Shown here: positions 27,608 to 37,169 of the stretch, piece after piece
Layout of the letters: each line of letters begins with the position of its first letter
Position numbering within the stretch: the stretch's first letter is position 1
Source: Tianweitania sediminis
GTDB taxonomy: Bacteria > Pseudomonadota > Alphaproteobacteria > Rhizobiales > Rhizobiaceae
Length of the DNA stretch: 64,000 bases
Assembly: GCF_017813335.1 (NCBI RefSeq)
Contig: NZ_JAGIYY010000003.1
Location: 410,630 to 474,629, forward strand
Direction: 5' to 3'
Translations under genes and position numbers: made by a program
Notes under the pieces: model-generated
What the model saw: the letters and a program-made list of their open reading frames with translations, nothing else
What the model was told of the DNA's origin: nothing
Databases searched by the model: none

Positions 27608-28368
27608 TGGACGCGATGACCAGCATCGACGTCGCCTCTGGGTCGGCTTCGGGCGACCTGGCGCAGCCGTTCCTCAGCGTCAGGAACGTTCATGCTTACT
27701 ACGGCGAAAGTTATATCGTGCAGGGCGTCTCGCTGGATGTGCGCCATGGCGAAATCCTTGCGCTGCTTGGTCGCAATGGCGCCGGCAAGACTTCCACCCT
27801 GCGCACGATTGCGCGGCTCGACGATCCTCATCTCCAGCGTGGTGAAATCTGGCTCGACGGCAAGCCGATCCACCAGATGCGCTCCTTCGAGGCGGCGCGC
27901 GCGGGCATTCAGCTCGTGCCCGAGGACCGGCGCATCATCCAGGGCCTGACGGTGGAAGAGAACCTGATGCTAGCGCAGGTCGCGCCCGGAAGGGGATGGG
28001 ACCTCGACCGCATCTACGGCCATTTTCCGCGTCTGGCCGAGCGTCGGCGCCAGGAAGGCACCACGCTTTCGGGAGGCGAGCAGCAGATGCTGGCAATCGC
28101 CCGTGCGCTCGCGCGCGACCTGAAACTGCTCCTGCTCGACGAACCTTACGAGGGTCTGGCGCCGGTGATCGTGCAGGAGATCGAGCGCATTCTCAACCAG
28201 ATCAAGTCGCTCGGGATCACCACGATCATCGTGGAGCAGAACGCGGTGGCCGCGCTCAAGCTCGCGGACCGTGCGGTGATCCTCGACACCGGCGAGGTTG
28301 CTTTCACCGGCACCGCGCAGGAGGTGCTGGACAACGCAGAACTCCGCCGCGAGTACCTCGCCATCTAA
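27607..28368 (+). CDS. livF: ABC transporter ATP-binding protein (LivF family)
   Basis: 253 residues. Walker A GRNGAGKTS, PEDRRIIQGLTVEENL (LivF-type), signature LSGGEQQMLAIARA, Walker B LLLLDEPYEGLAP, switch His replaced by Gln in IIVEQNAVAAL as is normal for LivF. The ATG at 27607 overlaps the livG stop by one base; a TTG one codon earlier is possible. Last gene of the importer operon 23206-28368. Confidence 0.95.
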   Translation: MDAMTSIDVASGSASGDLAQPFLSVRNVHAYYGESYIVQGVSLDVRHGEILALLGRNGAGKTSTLRTIARLDDPHLQRGEIWLDGKPIHQMRSFEAARAGIQLVPEDRRIIQGLTVEENLMLAQVAPGRGWDLDRIYGHFPRLAERRRQEGTTLSGGEQQMLAIARALARDLKLLLLDEPYEGLAPVIVQEIERILNQIKSLGITTIIVEQNAVAALKLADRAVILDTGEVAFTGTAQEVLDNAELRREYLAI

Positions 28369-28868
28369 GAGGCCCGCAAATCGTTGGACCTCGACCAGAA
28401 CCCATTGGGTAACCAACCAATCGCTGTGGGCAGAAAACGCATGTGCTGAGGCTGGGTCGAAGATCAGCCTGGCACGGTGGCCCCATTCAGTCCGGAGATC
28501 GCTTCACGTCCGAAGGGAGTCCGCACTGAAGCCCTCGAGCAGAACGATCAGGAAAGTGCAGCGGAAGCCTGCTGCGCTCATGGGTGGCTAGCAGCTGAAA
28601 GTGCTCGGCGCCTGATCGAGAAGATCGGCAGTTAATCACCCACAAGGTGGAGCGGAGGCAATCCCGTCAGCCCTCCTCCAGGATGATTGCTGCGCTGTTC
28701 CCAGACAGAACAGCCGAGGCCCTACTCATCCATCTCTCTGGCCAGGAAAGCGAAGCCGCAGCGCACGAGAAGGATTGTCTTGCAGCCATTTTTGGCGCCA
28801 AGCTTGGGTGGCACGGCTGCAAAGATGCACTAGGTGCTTTGCTGCAGGGGAATAAGGGGACAGGTCTC
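28369..28868. other. About 500 bases upstream of the ACIII-oxidase operon
   Basis: If actA starts at the TTG at 28869, this stretch holds no gene I can support. An in-frame extension back to 28647 is open but looks unlike any ActA N-terminus. It must hold the promoter of the respiratory operon; no clear -35/-10 pair or known regulator site was seen. Confidence 0.45.
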
Positions 28869-29537
28869 TTGGCGCAGATCTTCACGGCATCTGCTGACAC
28901 AAGGCTCCGAGCCGTCTTGTTTCTGGCCGCACTCGTGGGCGTGTTCCTGATCGTGTTCGGCGGGGGCTTTGCGGAGTCCACGTTCTTGACCGCGGTGGGC
29001 TGGTTTCGCGACCAGCCGGTGCCGTTCAGCCACCAGCACCATGTTGGTTCGCTCGGCATCGATTGCCGTTATTGCCATTCGGGCGTGGAAACCAGCGATC
29101 GGGCAACCTTTCCGCCGACCCATACCTGCATGACCTGCCATTCGCAGATCTGGACCGGGGCGCCGATCCTGGCACCGGTCCGGCAGAGCATGCTGACCGG
29201 CAAGCCGATCGAATGGAACCGCGTGTCGGCCGTGCCGGATTACGTCTACTTCAACCATTCCATCCACATCGACCGCGGCGTTCCTTGTGTCACCTGCCAT
29301 GGCCGCATTGACCAGATGCCGCTGACTGCGCGTGCCAAGCCCTTCCAGATGCAATGGTGCCTGGATTGTCACCGTGACCCCGCACCCCATCTGCGCCCGC
29401 CCGAACAGGTCACGCGCATGGACTGGAGCGACTGGGAGCGGGATCCGGAAGCGCATAAGGATTACGGTGCGCTCATGGTGCAGGCCTATGGGATCGAGCC
29501 TGCCAAGCTCATCCAATGCAACACGTGCCACCGGTGA
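28869..29537 (+). CDS. actA: Alternative complex III pentaheme cytochrome c subunit ActA
   Basis: 222 residues from TTG at 28869 (AAGGGGA about 8 bases upstream; the ActA-like sequence AQIFTASADTRLRAVLF begins here). One N-terminal membrane helix (RAVLFLAALVGVFLIVFGGGF) is followed by five CxxCH heme sites: CRYCH, CMTCH, CVTCH, CLDCH and a C-terminal CNTCH. With ActE it takes electrons from the quinol-oxidising complex to the terminal oxidase. Its end overlaps actB. First gene of a twelve-gene operon. Confidence 0.9.
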   Translation: MAQIFTASADTRLRAVLFLAALVGVFLIVFGGGFAESTFLTAVGWFRDQPVPFSHQHHVGSLGIDCRYCHSGVETSDRATFPPTHTCMTCHSQIWTGAPILAPVRQSMLTGKPIEWNRVSAVPDYVYFNHSIHIDRGVPCVTCHGRIDQMPLTARAKPFQMQWCLDCHRDPAPHLRPPEQVTRMDWSDWERDPEAHKDYGALMVQAYGIEPAKLIQCNTCHR

Positions 29538-32476
29538 CGCCCGTGCAAAAGAAGCAAGCCGCTCCCCGTTCCGTTTTGCAGGACTTCGCCGAAGAGCGCA
29601 GCATGATTGCGCGTTTGAGCGCCGAGTTTCCCGCTTTGGCACCCGATGCGACTGGCATCAACCGCCGTTCCCTGTTGAAGGCGATGGGAGCCTCCCTCGC
29701 GCTGGCAGGCGTGGCCGGCTGCACCTCGCAGGCCGATGAAACGGCCATGCCTTACGTGGAGCAGCCTGAAGGCGAGACACCGGGCATCGCGCGTTGGTAC
29801 GCCACGGCGACGTCCTTTGCCGGTTACGCACAGCCGGTGTTCGGCAAGACCTATTCCGGCCGGCCAGTGAAGCTCGAAGGCAATGCGCGCGATCAAGCGA
29901 CCCGCGGGGCGATCGACCCCTTCACGCAAGCGGCCCTGCTTGGGCTTTATGATCCCCACCGCAGCCAAGCGCCGCGTTATCTCGGCCAGCCCGGCAGTTG
30001 GACCCGGTGGGAGCGCTGGAGCGTAGAGGAAGCAGCCAGGCTCGACCGGAATGGAGGTAACGGTCTGCGTTTCCTGACCGGCCGGGTAACGTCGCCTACC
30101 TTGCGGCGCCAGATGGCCAACCTGTTGCAGCGCTGGCCGAACGCGCGGTGGCATACGCACGAGCCCTTTTCCGCCGACGAAGCGCATGATGCGACGAGCG
30201 CCGTATTCGGGCGCCCGCTTGACCGACATCTGCGGCCCGACCGGGCGGACGTGATTGTAGCGCTGGACGATGACTTTCTCGGACCCGGCCCGTGGCAGGT
30301 GCGGCATGCCCGCGACTGGTCGGACAAGCGCAGGGCAATGCAGCAGGGCCAGGGTGAAAGCTGGATGGCGGTTGCCGAGCCCTTGCCAACGCTAACTGGG
30401 GTCACAGCCACACAGCGCCTGATTGCACACCACGACAAGGTTGCGCTGCTTGTCCGGGGCTTGGCCGCGCGCCTGGGGCTTGTCGAAAGCCCACCGATCC
30501 TTGAGGGTCAGGAAGCAGCCTGGCTCGACGAGGTTCACGCACGTCTGCAGGCAAGCCGCGGAACAAGCCTCGTTCTCGTGGGGCATACTCAGCCTACCGA
30601 AGTGCAGGCGCTAGGGCTGCTGATCAACGAGGCGTTGGGCAACTGGGGCCGCACGATCAGCTTCCGCACACCGGTGGCTGCCTTGGCACCGGAGGGCAAC
30701 CGTTCGCTGCAAGTGCTCGTCGAGGAGATGCTGCAAGGGCGCGTGTCCACACTTGTCATGCTCGACACCGATCCCCTGGCCACGACACCTGCCGCACTCG
30801 AGTTTGGCGCGGCGCTGGCGAACGTGGAGGCCGCGGTGCATGCCGGCCTTTATGCCGACGAAACGGCAGCACTTTCGCATTGGCACCTGCCGATCGAGCA
30901 TCCCCTGGAAAGCTGGACGGATCTGCGCGCGCCTGACGGGACGGTGACGGTGGTCCAGCCGCTGGTGAAGCCGTTCTGGTCCGTGCGCTCACAGCACGAA
31001 ATCCTCGACAATCTCGCTGGACACCAGAACACGCTCGCTGGACACCAGAACACGCCTGCGCGCGCGATCGTGCAACAAAGCTGGCGTGCGGATTGGGGCG
31101 TCAACTTCGAAGAGCGCTGGGCGCAAGCGCTGCTTGACGGCTTTGTCGATGACACCGCGGAGCCGACGGTGGTACCGGCCGTTCAATCGCGCGCCGCGGC
31201 TTCAACTGCAGAAGCGGCTGAACCCGCCTTTGCCAGCGGTTTGACGCTTCTCGTGCGGCCGGATCCGACGATCTGGGATGGGCGCTATTCCGAAATCGCC
31301 TGGCTGCAGGAACTGCCCAAGCCGATCACCAAGATCACCTGGGGGAATGCCGTGCTGGTCAGTCCCGCTTTGGCGGCCGACCGCGGTCTTGCCAATGAAG
31401 ACGCGGTGGAAGTTTTGGTTGATGGTCGATCGCTGCGCGGGCCGGTCTGGATCGTTCCGGGCCAGGACCCCGCGACGGTCGTCATCTTTGCTGGCGGCGG
31501 CCGCAGCGGAGGCCTCGCCGAAGGCTATGGCATCGACCCCATGCAGCTTCTCCCGGCAAACGGAAAAACTGTGGTTTCGGGTGTCGAACTGCGCCCAACA
31601 GGCGAACAGATGCCGGTAGCGACGACGCAGCCGCACCACGCGATGCATGGCCATGACTTCGTTCGGTCGGTGAAGCGCGAGGATCTCCCCGATCTCGAGC
31701 CAATGCTGGAAGAGCATCCGAGCTTTTATCCGGAACCCGATTGGAGTTCACCTTCCTGGGGCATGGCCATCGATCTCGATGTATGCATCGGCTGCAACGC
31801 CTGCGTGATCGCCTGCCAGTCGGAAAACAACATTCCCGTTGTCGGGAAGGAACTGGTGGCGCAAGGGCGCGAAATGCACTGGCTGCGCGTCGATCACTAC
31901 CATGAAGGCCCGGTGCAGGAGCCGGACATGGCGTTCCAGCCCGTGCCCTGCATGCATTGCGAACAAGCGCCCTGCGAAATGGGCTGCCCAGTGAATGCCG
32001 CCGTCCATTCCTATGACGGGCTCAACCTGCAGGTTTACAACCGCTGCATCGGAACGCGCACCTGCTCGTCCTTCTGCCCCTACAAGGTGCGGCGCTTCAA
32101 CTGGTTCGACTTCACGCAAGAAGACCCTGAATCGCTCCAGGCGATGCGCAACCCGGAAGTCACGGTGCGCCAGCGCGGCGTGATGGAAAAATGCACCTAT
32201 TGCATCCAGCGCATCGCCAACACCCGCATCGAAGCGCAGAAGGAAGGACGCCCGATTGCCGATGGCGAGGTCGTCACCGCCTGCCAGGCGGCATGCCCGA
32301 CCACGGCCATCACCTTCGGCAATGTTCTTGATCCCGACACGGTCGTTTCCCGCCAAAAGGCGCAGGCGCGCAATTACGCGCTTCTGGGCGAGTTGAACAC
32401 ACGCCCGCGCACCACCTACCTCGCCAAGATCTCGGATCGGGCAGAACCTGCGCCTCCATCGGAGATCAAGAGCTGA
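29516..32476 (+). CDS. actB: Alternative complex III iron-sulfur/molybdopterin-like subunit ActB
   Basis: 986 residues. A twin-arginine-like segment INRRSLLKAMGASLALAGVAGC lies at residues 48-69 and implies export with a possible lipid-type Cys. A large molybdopterin-oxidoreductase-like region (about 90-720), which in this family carries no Mo cofactor, is followed by a four-cluster ferredoxin region: CIGCNACVIAC, CMHCEQAPCEMGC, CIGTRTCSSFC and CTYC...CQAAC. Its start overlaps actA by 22 bases; a GTG at 29534 overlapping the actA stop (GTGA) is the alternative. A 21-base in-frame tandem repeat occurs inside the gene. Confidence 0.93.
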   Translation: MQHVPPVTPVQKKQAAPRSVLQDFAEERSMIARLSAEFPALAPDATGINRRSLLKAMGASLALAGVAGCTSQADETAMPYVEQPEGETPGIARWYATATSFAGYAQPVFGKTYSGRPVKLEGNARDQATRGAIDPFTQAALLGLYDPHRSQAPRYLGQPGSWTRWERWSVEEAARLDRNGGNGLRFLTGRVTSPTLRRQMANLLQRWPNARWHTHEPFSADEAHDATSAVFGRPLDRHLRPDRADVIVALDDDFLGPGPWQVRHARDWSDKRRAMQQGQGESWMAVAEPLPTLTGVTATQRLIAHHDKVALLVRGLAARLGLVESPPILEGQEAAWLDEVHARLQASRGTSLVLVGHTQPTEVQALGLLINEALGNWGRTISFRTPVAALAPEGNRSLQVLVEEMLQGRVSTLVMLDTDPLATTPAALEFGAALANVEAAVHAGLYADETAALSHWHLPIEHPLESWTDLRAPDGTVTVVQPLVKPFWSVRSQHEILDNLAGHQNTLAGHQNTPARAIVQQSWRADWGVNFEERWAQALLDGFVDDTAEPTVVPAVQSRAAASTAEAAEPAFASGLTLLVRPDPTIWDGRYSEIAWLQELPKPITKITWGNAVLVSPALAADRGLANEDAVEVLVDGRSLRGPVWIVPGQDPATVVIFAGGGRSGGLAEGYGIDPMQLLPANGKTVVSGVELRPTGEQMPVATTQPHHAMHGHDFVRSVKREDLPDLEPMLEEHPSFYPEPDWSSPSWGMAIDLDVCIGCNACVIACQSENNIPVVGKELVAQGREMHWLRVDHYHEGPVQEPDMAFQPVPCMHCEQAPCEMGCPVNAAVHSYDGLNLQVYNRCIGTRTCSSFCPYKVRRFNWFDFTQEDPESLQAMRNPEVTVRQRGVMEKCTYCIQRIANTRIEAQKEGRPIADGEVVTACQAACPTTAITFGNVLDPDTVVSRQKAQARNYALLGELNTRPRTTYLAKISDRAEPAPPSEIKS
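31013..31054 (+). repeat. 21-base in-frame tandem duplication inside actB
   Basis: Two identical adjacent copies (31013-31033 and 31034-31054) encode LAGHQNT twice. The reading frame is kept, so the protein gains seven residues. It looks like a recent slippage duplication in a loop of the molybdopterin-like region. Confidence 0.9.
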
Positions 32477-33864
32477 TGGCGCAGGAGACCCAAGGCGCGG
32501 AAGGGACGCAACGCCTTGAACGCGGCGAGCACATCACCCGCGAAATCACGCGCATCCCGCAGAGGTTCCCGCCGGAACGCGTGTGGCTCGTTTGTTTTGC
32601 CGCATCGCTTTGCCTGCTCGCTTTGTTTGCCGTGTCGGCCTTCGTTTTGTTTCGCAACGGCGTCGGCATGTGGGGCAACAACATCCCCGTGAACTGGGGC
32701 CTCGCGATCTCCAACTACATCTTCTTCGTGGGCATCGGTCACGCCGGAACCCTCATTTCGGCCATGCTCCTGATCCTGAACGAGCATTGGCGCAACGCGC
32801 TGAACCGCTTCGCCGAAGCCATGACGCTGGTGGCGGTGATCTGCGCAGGGCTTTACCCGATCCTGCATCTCGGGCGTTACTGGCGCTTTTACTGGATGGC
32901 GCCTTATCCCAACACGATGGACCTGTGGCCGCAGTTCAAGAGCCCGCTGACTTGGGACTTCTTTGCGGTCCTGACCTACCTAATCGTGTCCCTGCTCTTT
33001 TGGTATATCGGGATCGTGCCCGACCTGGCGACCATGCGCGACCGATCAAAGAAGCGGCGCGGCCAGGTTCTTTATGGCATCTTCGCGCTGGGCTGGCGCG
33101 GTTCGGCCCGCCATTGGCAACGCTGGAACCAGGCCTACCGCGTCACCGCGGCCATTGCTGTGCCGCTGGTGGTCTCCGTTCACTCTGAAATCTCGCTCCT
33201 GTTCGCGGCCGGCCCGATTGCCGGCTGGACCTCAACCGTATTCCCGCCCTATTTCGTCATGGGCGCAGCGTTTTCCGGCTTTGCCGTGGTGTCGATGATT
33301 GCGATCGTGCTTCGTCACGCCTTCGGCCTGCATGACGTCGTGACCGATCGCCATCTCGATCTCCTCGCCAAGCTCCTGCTTGCATGCGGGTTGATGACCA
33401 GCTTCGGCTATGTCGCGGAAGCGTTTGACGCGCTGTATTCCGGCGAAGACTATGATGTGCAAACGCTGGTGGATCGCCTTAGCGGGCAATATGCCTGGAG
33501 CTATTGGGGCGCCGTGATCCTCAACTTCGTGCCGCTACAACTCCTTTGGTGGAAAGCGGTGCGGCAAAAGCCGGTGGTGCTGTTTGTTGTCGGCGGCTGC
33601 GTCGTGGTCGGCATGTGGCTCGAGCGCTACATGCTTCTCGTCACCACGCTTTACCGCGATTACCTCGTATCGTCTTACGGCGAATACCACGCAAGCTTCT
33701 GGGAATGGTCGCTATTTGCCGGCATGCTCGGCGTCTTCTTCACGCCGTTCCTCCTTTTCGTGCGCTACCTGCCGATGATCTCGGCCTTTGAAATCAAGGA
33801 AGCGCTGTTCGAGGATCGGGGCGAGCGGAAAGGCAAAGCGGGAGGGGCCAGCGTTCATGCTTGA
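32476..33864 (+). CDS. actC: Alternative complex III membrane subunit ActC (NrfD/PsrC family)
   Basis: 462 residues with about 10 membrane helices (for example PERVWLVCFAASLCLLALFAVSAFVLF, ISNYIFFVGIGHAGTLISAMLLIL, TVFPPYFVMGAAFSGFAVVSMIAIVL). This is the quinol-binding NrfD-like subunit of ACIII. Its ATG shares one base with the actB stop (TGATG), and its end overlaps actD by 8 bases. Confidence 0.94.
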   Translation: MAQETQGAEGTQRLERGEHITREITRIPQRFPPERVWLVCFAASLCLLALFAVSAFVLFRNGVGMWGNNIPVNWGLAISNYIFFVGIGHAGTLISAMLLILNEHWRNALNRFAEAMTLVAVICAGLYPILHLGRYWRFYWMAPYPNTMDLWPQFKSPLTWDFFAVLTYLIVSLLFWYIGIVPDLATMRDRSKKRRGQVLYGIFALGWRGSARHWQRWNQAYRVTAAIAVPLVVSVHSEISLLFAAGPIAGWTSTVFPPYFVMGAAFSGFAVVSMIAIVLRHAFGLHDVVTDRHLDLLAKLLLACGLMTSFGYVAEAFDALYSGEDYDVQTLVDRLSGQYAWSYWGAVILNFVPLQLLWWKAVRQKPVVLFVVGGCVVVGMWLERYMLLVTTLYRDYLVSSYGEYHASFWEWSLFAGMLGVFFTPFLLFVRYLPMISAFEIKEALFEDRGERKGKAGGASVHA

Positions 33865-34420
33865 ACCCAACGCAACCGAGCACGAGACCTTCGGCGTTCT
33901 GGCGGAATTTCCGACCGCCGAAGCATTGATCGACGCCACGAAGGCTGCGCGTGAAGCAGGCTACCGGCAGATTGACGCCTACACGCCCTTTCCGGTTGAA
34001 GACGTTTGGAAAGCGCTTGAGGTCAAGGACAACCGCGTTCTTTGGCTGACGCTGGCGGGCGGCGTTCTGGGTGCCGCCGGTGGCTATGGTCTTCAGGTCT
34101 ACACCAACCTCGCCTATCCCATCATCGTCGGCAGCCGGCCCCTCGTGGCGCCGCAAGCCTTTATGCTGATAACCTTCGAGATGATGGTGCTGGGCGCGGT
34201 GCTCGCCGGCATCTTCGGCATGCTTGTTCTGAACCGATTGCCGCGCCTGAACCATCCCGTGTTCGATGCCGAGCATTTCGGATTCGGCGGCAAGGATCGC
34301 TTCTTTCTGATCGTGTTCGGCAACGATCCGAAATTCGACGAGCAAAGCGTGCGCGGCTTTTTCGATGCGTCCGGTGCATCTGGTATCCAGACCATCGAGC
34401 ATGCGGAGGAACCGCAATGA
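33857..34420 (+). CDS. actD: Alternative complex III membrane subunit ActD (DUF3341)
   Basis: 187 residues with two central helices (WLTLAGGVLGAAGGYGLQVY; FMLITFEMMVLGAVLAGIFGMLVL) flanked by a soluble N-terminal domain (GVLAEFPTAEALIDATKAAREAGYRQIDAYTPFPVE) typical of DUF3341. The ATG at 33857 overlaps the end of actC by 8 bases and follows a purine-rich GGAGGGG. Confidence 0.92.
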   Translation: MLEPNATEHETFGVLAEFPTAEALIDATKAAREAGYRQIDAYTPFPVEDVWKALEVKDNRVLWLTLAGGVLGAAGGYGLQVYTNLAYPIIVGSRPLVAPQAFMLITFEMMVLGAVLAGIFGMLVLNRLPRLNHPVFDAEHFGFGGKDRFFLIVFGNDPKFDEQSVRGFFDASGASGIQTIEHAEEPQ

Positions 34421-34953
34421 GGCCGTGGTCGGTTGCTCTTCTCGCCGGCGTGCTTCTGTCCGGCTGCAACGAGATGGGCCGCCAACCGCGCTATGACAGT
34501 TCCGAGCCGAGCCGGCTGTTTGCCGACGGCAAGTCGCTGCAAAGCGCGCCCGAAGGCACTGTGGCCCAGGATGCGCCCGCCCGCCTGGCTGCCCTAACAA
34601 CGCGGCCTCCGATGTCGGCAGCCCTTCTGCAACGCGGCCAGGAACGCTACGCCATCAACTGCGTGCCGTGCCATGACCTGGCGGGGGATGGTCATGGAAC
34701 AGTGCCGGCGCGAGGCTTTCCGCAACCGCCGAGCTTTCACGAACCGCGCCTCGTTGCAGCCAACAGCGCCTACTTCGTCGATGTGATCACCTACGGTCAT
34801 GGCGTGATGTATTCCTATGCCGCGCGGGTGGAGCCGGCCGATCGCTGGGCCATCGCCGCTTATGTCCGCGCCTTGCAGCTGGCGCGCCGCGCACCGGCGG
34901 ATGCGCTCAGCAACGCCGACCGTCAGGCGCTTGGAGGCGGCAATGGCAGCTGA
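34417..34953 (+). CDS. actE: Alternative complex III monoheme cytochrome c lipoprotein ActE
   Basis: 178 residues. Lipoprotein signal VALLAGVLLSGC, then a cytochrome c domain with a single CVPCH heme site and a distal Met (GVMYSYA) as likely sixth ligand. It starts in an ATGA overlap with actD. It carries electrons from ActA/ActB to the oxidase. Normal length for the family. Confidence 0.92.
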   Translation: MRPWSVALLAGVLLSGCNEMGRQPRYDSSEPSRLFADGKSLQSAPEGTVAQDAPARLAALTTRPPMSAALLQRGQERYAINCVPCHDLAGDGHGTVPARGFPQPPSFHEPRLVAANSAYFVDVITYGHGVMYSYAARVEPADRWAIAAYVRALQLARRAPADALSNADRQALGGGNGS

Positions 34954-35974
34954 GGTCGCCCGCATGCCCTTTCGGCTGCCGCGCCTCGGTTGGCTTGCCC
35001 TGGCCGGTGCGGCCTTGTGGTGCGTGCTGGCGGTGATCTGGCCGAGTGCCTTTTTGCGCGGCTGGCTCGCCGTTGTGTTTCTGGTGAGCGGAAGCGCGGT
35101 CGGCACGCTGGTTCTTTGCGCCATGATGCAGCTTATTCCCGGCCTATGGGACGAGGAACTGGAGCCAAGTGCGCAACGTGTTGCGGCATTCACCCCGTTC
35201 GCGGCGCTGCTGTTCCTGCCGATCCTGATCGGCGCTGGTTGGCTTTATCCTTGGGAGGCATCGGGGGGCAAAGGCGCGTTCCGCGAGGTCTGGATGATGC
35301 CGTTTTTCTGGGGCACGCGCGCCATTCTGTTCTGGCTGTTTGCCGCCGGGTACGGCTTGATCCTGCAAAAAAACAAAGCGAGCCCGTCCGTTGTGGTCAC
35401 CGGACTGATCCTGCTCATCCTGTTTTTTATTCCGATCGCCGTCGACTGGTTCCTGTTTCTGGATCCGGAAGCGCATTTTTCGGGCTTTGCCCTGACGGTG
35501 CTGGCGAGCTTTTTCCTTAACGCACTTTGCGTCAGCATCCTTCTGGCACTGGTTTTGGGCACTCCCATGAAGCGGCCGGAGATCCTGGGCAGCCTGCTTT
35601 TGGCGGCGCTGCTGAGTTGGGCCTATTTCGGGTTCATGCAATATTTCATCACCTGGTCGGACAACCTGCCCTTTGGCGTGCACTGGTACGAACGGCGCGC
35701 GGTCGGCGCCTGGGGCTTGATCGAAATGATGATGGTGGCGCTCCATCTCCTGCCCTTGCTGTTGTTGTTATTTGGTCCGGTCCGGCGCGGTGTTGGCTGG
35801 ATCAGCGGCTTGTGTTGCGTTGTTTTGGCGGGGTCCGCGCTGGAAGCCCTTTGGCTGGTTGTGCCCGGTGAAACCCGCCAGACCCTGGCCATGTTGGCTG
35901 CCTTGCTGGCGGCAGGCGTGTTTGGCTGTGCCGCTTCGAGCGTCTGGTCGATCAGGCACAAGGGGGCTGCATGA
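34943..35974 (+). CDS. actF: Alternative complex III membrane subunit ActF
   Basis: 343 residues with about 10 membrane helices (LGWLALAGAALWCVLAVIW, FLVSGSAVGTLVLCAMMQLIPGLW, VVVTGLILLILFFIPIAVDWFLF). The pattern GxxWxxEL-type loop LWDEELEPSAQRVAAFTP fits ActF, the second large membrane subunit. The ATG at 34943 follows TTGGAGG and overlaps actE by 11 bases. Confidence 0.9.
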   Translation: MAAEVARMPFRLPRLGWLALAGAALWCVLAVIWPSAFLRGWLAVVFLVSGSAVGTLVLCAMMQLIPGLWDEELEPSAQRVAAFTPFAALLFLPILIGAGWLYPWEASGGKGAFREVWMMPFFWGTRAILFWLFAAGYGLILQKNKASPSVVVTGLILLILFFIPIAVDWFLFLDPEAHFSGFALTVLASFFLNALCVSILLALVLGTPMKRPEILGSLLLAALLSWAYFGFMQYFITWSDNLPFGVHWYERRAVGAWGLIEMMMVALHLLPLLLLLFGPVRRGVGWISGLCCVVLAGSALEALWLVVPGETRQTLAMLAALLAAGVFGCAASSVWSIRHKGAA

Positions 35975-36381
35975 CGGAGGTCGCCAAAGCCGAACCGCAA
36001 GGTTCGCAAGCGCAAGGCGCGCCACACGCGCATTACGAACCGGACCAACTGCCGGCGCGAAAAGTGCTGATAGCGGCTGGCGGTGTTTTTGCAGGCATCG
36101 CTGTCGCGGTCGGCGTCGTTTCCGGCCTTTTTGCGATCTTCGGCTGGCTCCATCCCATAGCCCCCGCCGAGCCGATCCAACGCCTTGAGCAACCCACCGT
36201 CGGACCGGATCTGCAAACCACACGCAACGGAGAGCGTGCCGCAATTGAAGCGCGTGCGCTGGCCGAGCTTGCACGTTACCACTGGGCCGACAACACCCAC
36301 GCTTATGCGCAGGTGCCGATCGACCGCGCCATGGAAATCCTTGCCGAGCAAGGCTGGCCCGATGGGGAAGCGACCCCATGA
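35971..36381 (+). CDS. Small single-helix membrane protein of the ACIII-oxidase operon
   Basis: 136 residues: a charged N-terminus, one membrane helix (KVLIAAGGVFAGIAVAVGVVSGLFAIFGWL, about 31-60), and a C-terminal domain with AYAQVPIDRAMEILAEQGWP. The IPIDRAM-type motif is seen in small proteins encoded next to SCO1 and cytochrome oxidase genes. It overlaps actF by 4 bases and the SCO1 gene by 4 bases. It is probably an assembly factor or small subunit; the exact role is unknown. Confidence 0.8.
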   Translation: MTEVAKAEPQGSQAQGAPHAHYEPDQLPARKVLIAAGGVFAGIAVAVGVVSGLFAIFGWLHPIAPAEPIQRLEQPTVGPDLQTTRNGERAAIEARALAELARYHWADNTHAYAQVPIDRAMEILAEQGWPDGEATP

Positions 36382-37169
36382 GGTGGCTTGCTCTCCTGCT
36401 CAGCCTTTTCGCCGCAGCACCGGCATTGGCCCTGTTTGATCCTTTCGCGGCCACGGGGATCGACAATCGTGCAGGCGCGTCGGTTCCCCTCGACGGCACC
36501 TTCTTGCAAGCATCCGGCACACCGATCACGCTGCGGGAACTCTCCGAAGGCAAGCCGCTCGTGCTGGTCCCCGTTGTGCATGATTGCCCCAACATCTGCG
36601 GCACGACCCTACGCGGCGTGGCTGATTCCATCGAGCAGATCCGGTTTGTTCCCGGGCGCGATTTCACCCTGGTTGCTTTCGGCATCGACCCTCGTGAACA
36701 GCCCGCGGCCGCCCAACGCAATCTCGACGAGCTCGGGCGCTCGGCAAGGCAGCTCGTCGAATCGGGCGGCATTCACGCGCTGACCGGCGCGGAGGGCACG
36801 ATCCGCGCGGTGACCTATGCCATGGGATTCCGCTACGCCTTCAACCCGGATGCAGACCAATACGCACATCTCGCGGCCACGGCGGTCTTGACGCCTGACG
36901 GACGCCTGTCGCGCTGGCTTTACGGCTTGGCGCCCGATCCCACCGACCTGCGCCTGGCGCTGACAGAAGCCGGCGATGGCCAGGTCGGCTCCTTCGCTGA
37001 CCAGCTGCTGCTGCTTTGCTACCATTACGACCCGGTGACCGGCCAATATGGGTCCACGATCTGGACGATCCTGCGAACCGGCGGGGTCGTTTCGGCAGCC
37101 TTGCTGTTCGGCTTCATCGGCGTGGCGCTTCGGCGCGAACGCAAGACCGTCCGGAGCGACGCGCCTTGA
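36378..37169 (+). CDS. senC: SCO1/SenC family copper chaperone with C-terminal membrane anchor
   Basis: 263 residues. N-terminal signal (RWLALLLSLFAAAPALA), thioredoxin fold with the copper site CPNIC (CxxxC) and distal His in the ADQYAHLAATAVL region, and a C-terminal helix (GGVVSAALLFGFIGVALRR) that anchors it, an unusual orientation compared with N-anchored SCO proteins. It inserts copper into the CuA site of subunit II. It is translated from an ATGA overlap and ends in a TTGA overlap with the subunit II gene. Confidence 0.92.
   Translation: MRWLALLLSLFAAAPALALFDPFAATGIDNRAGASVPLDGTFLQASGTPITLRELSEGKPLVLVPVVHDCPNICGTTLRGVADSIEQIRFVPGRDFTLVAFGIDPREQPAAAQRNLDELGRSARQLVESGGIHALTGAEGTIRAVTYAMGFRYAFNPDADQYAHLAATAVLTPDGRLSRWLYGLAPDPTDLRLALTEAGDGQVGSFADQLLLLCYHYDPVTGQYGSTIWTILRTGGVVSAALLFGFIGVALRRERKTVRSDAP

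Noticed and set aside
28647..28868. N-terminal extension of ActA back to a GTG at 28647.
   Set aside because: The 74 extra residues do not resemble ActA, while a TTG with a good ribosome site lies exactly at the family start.
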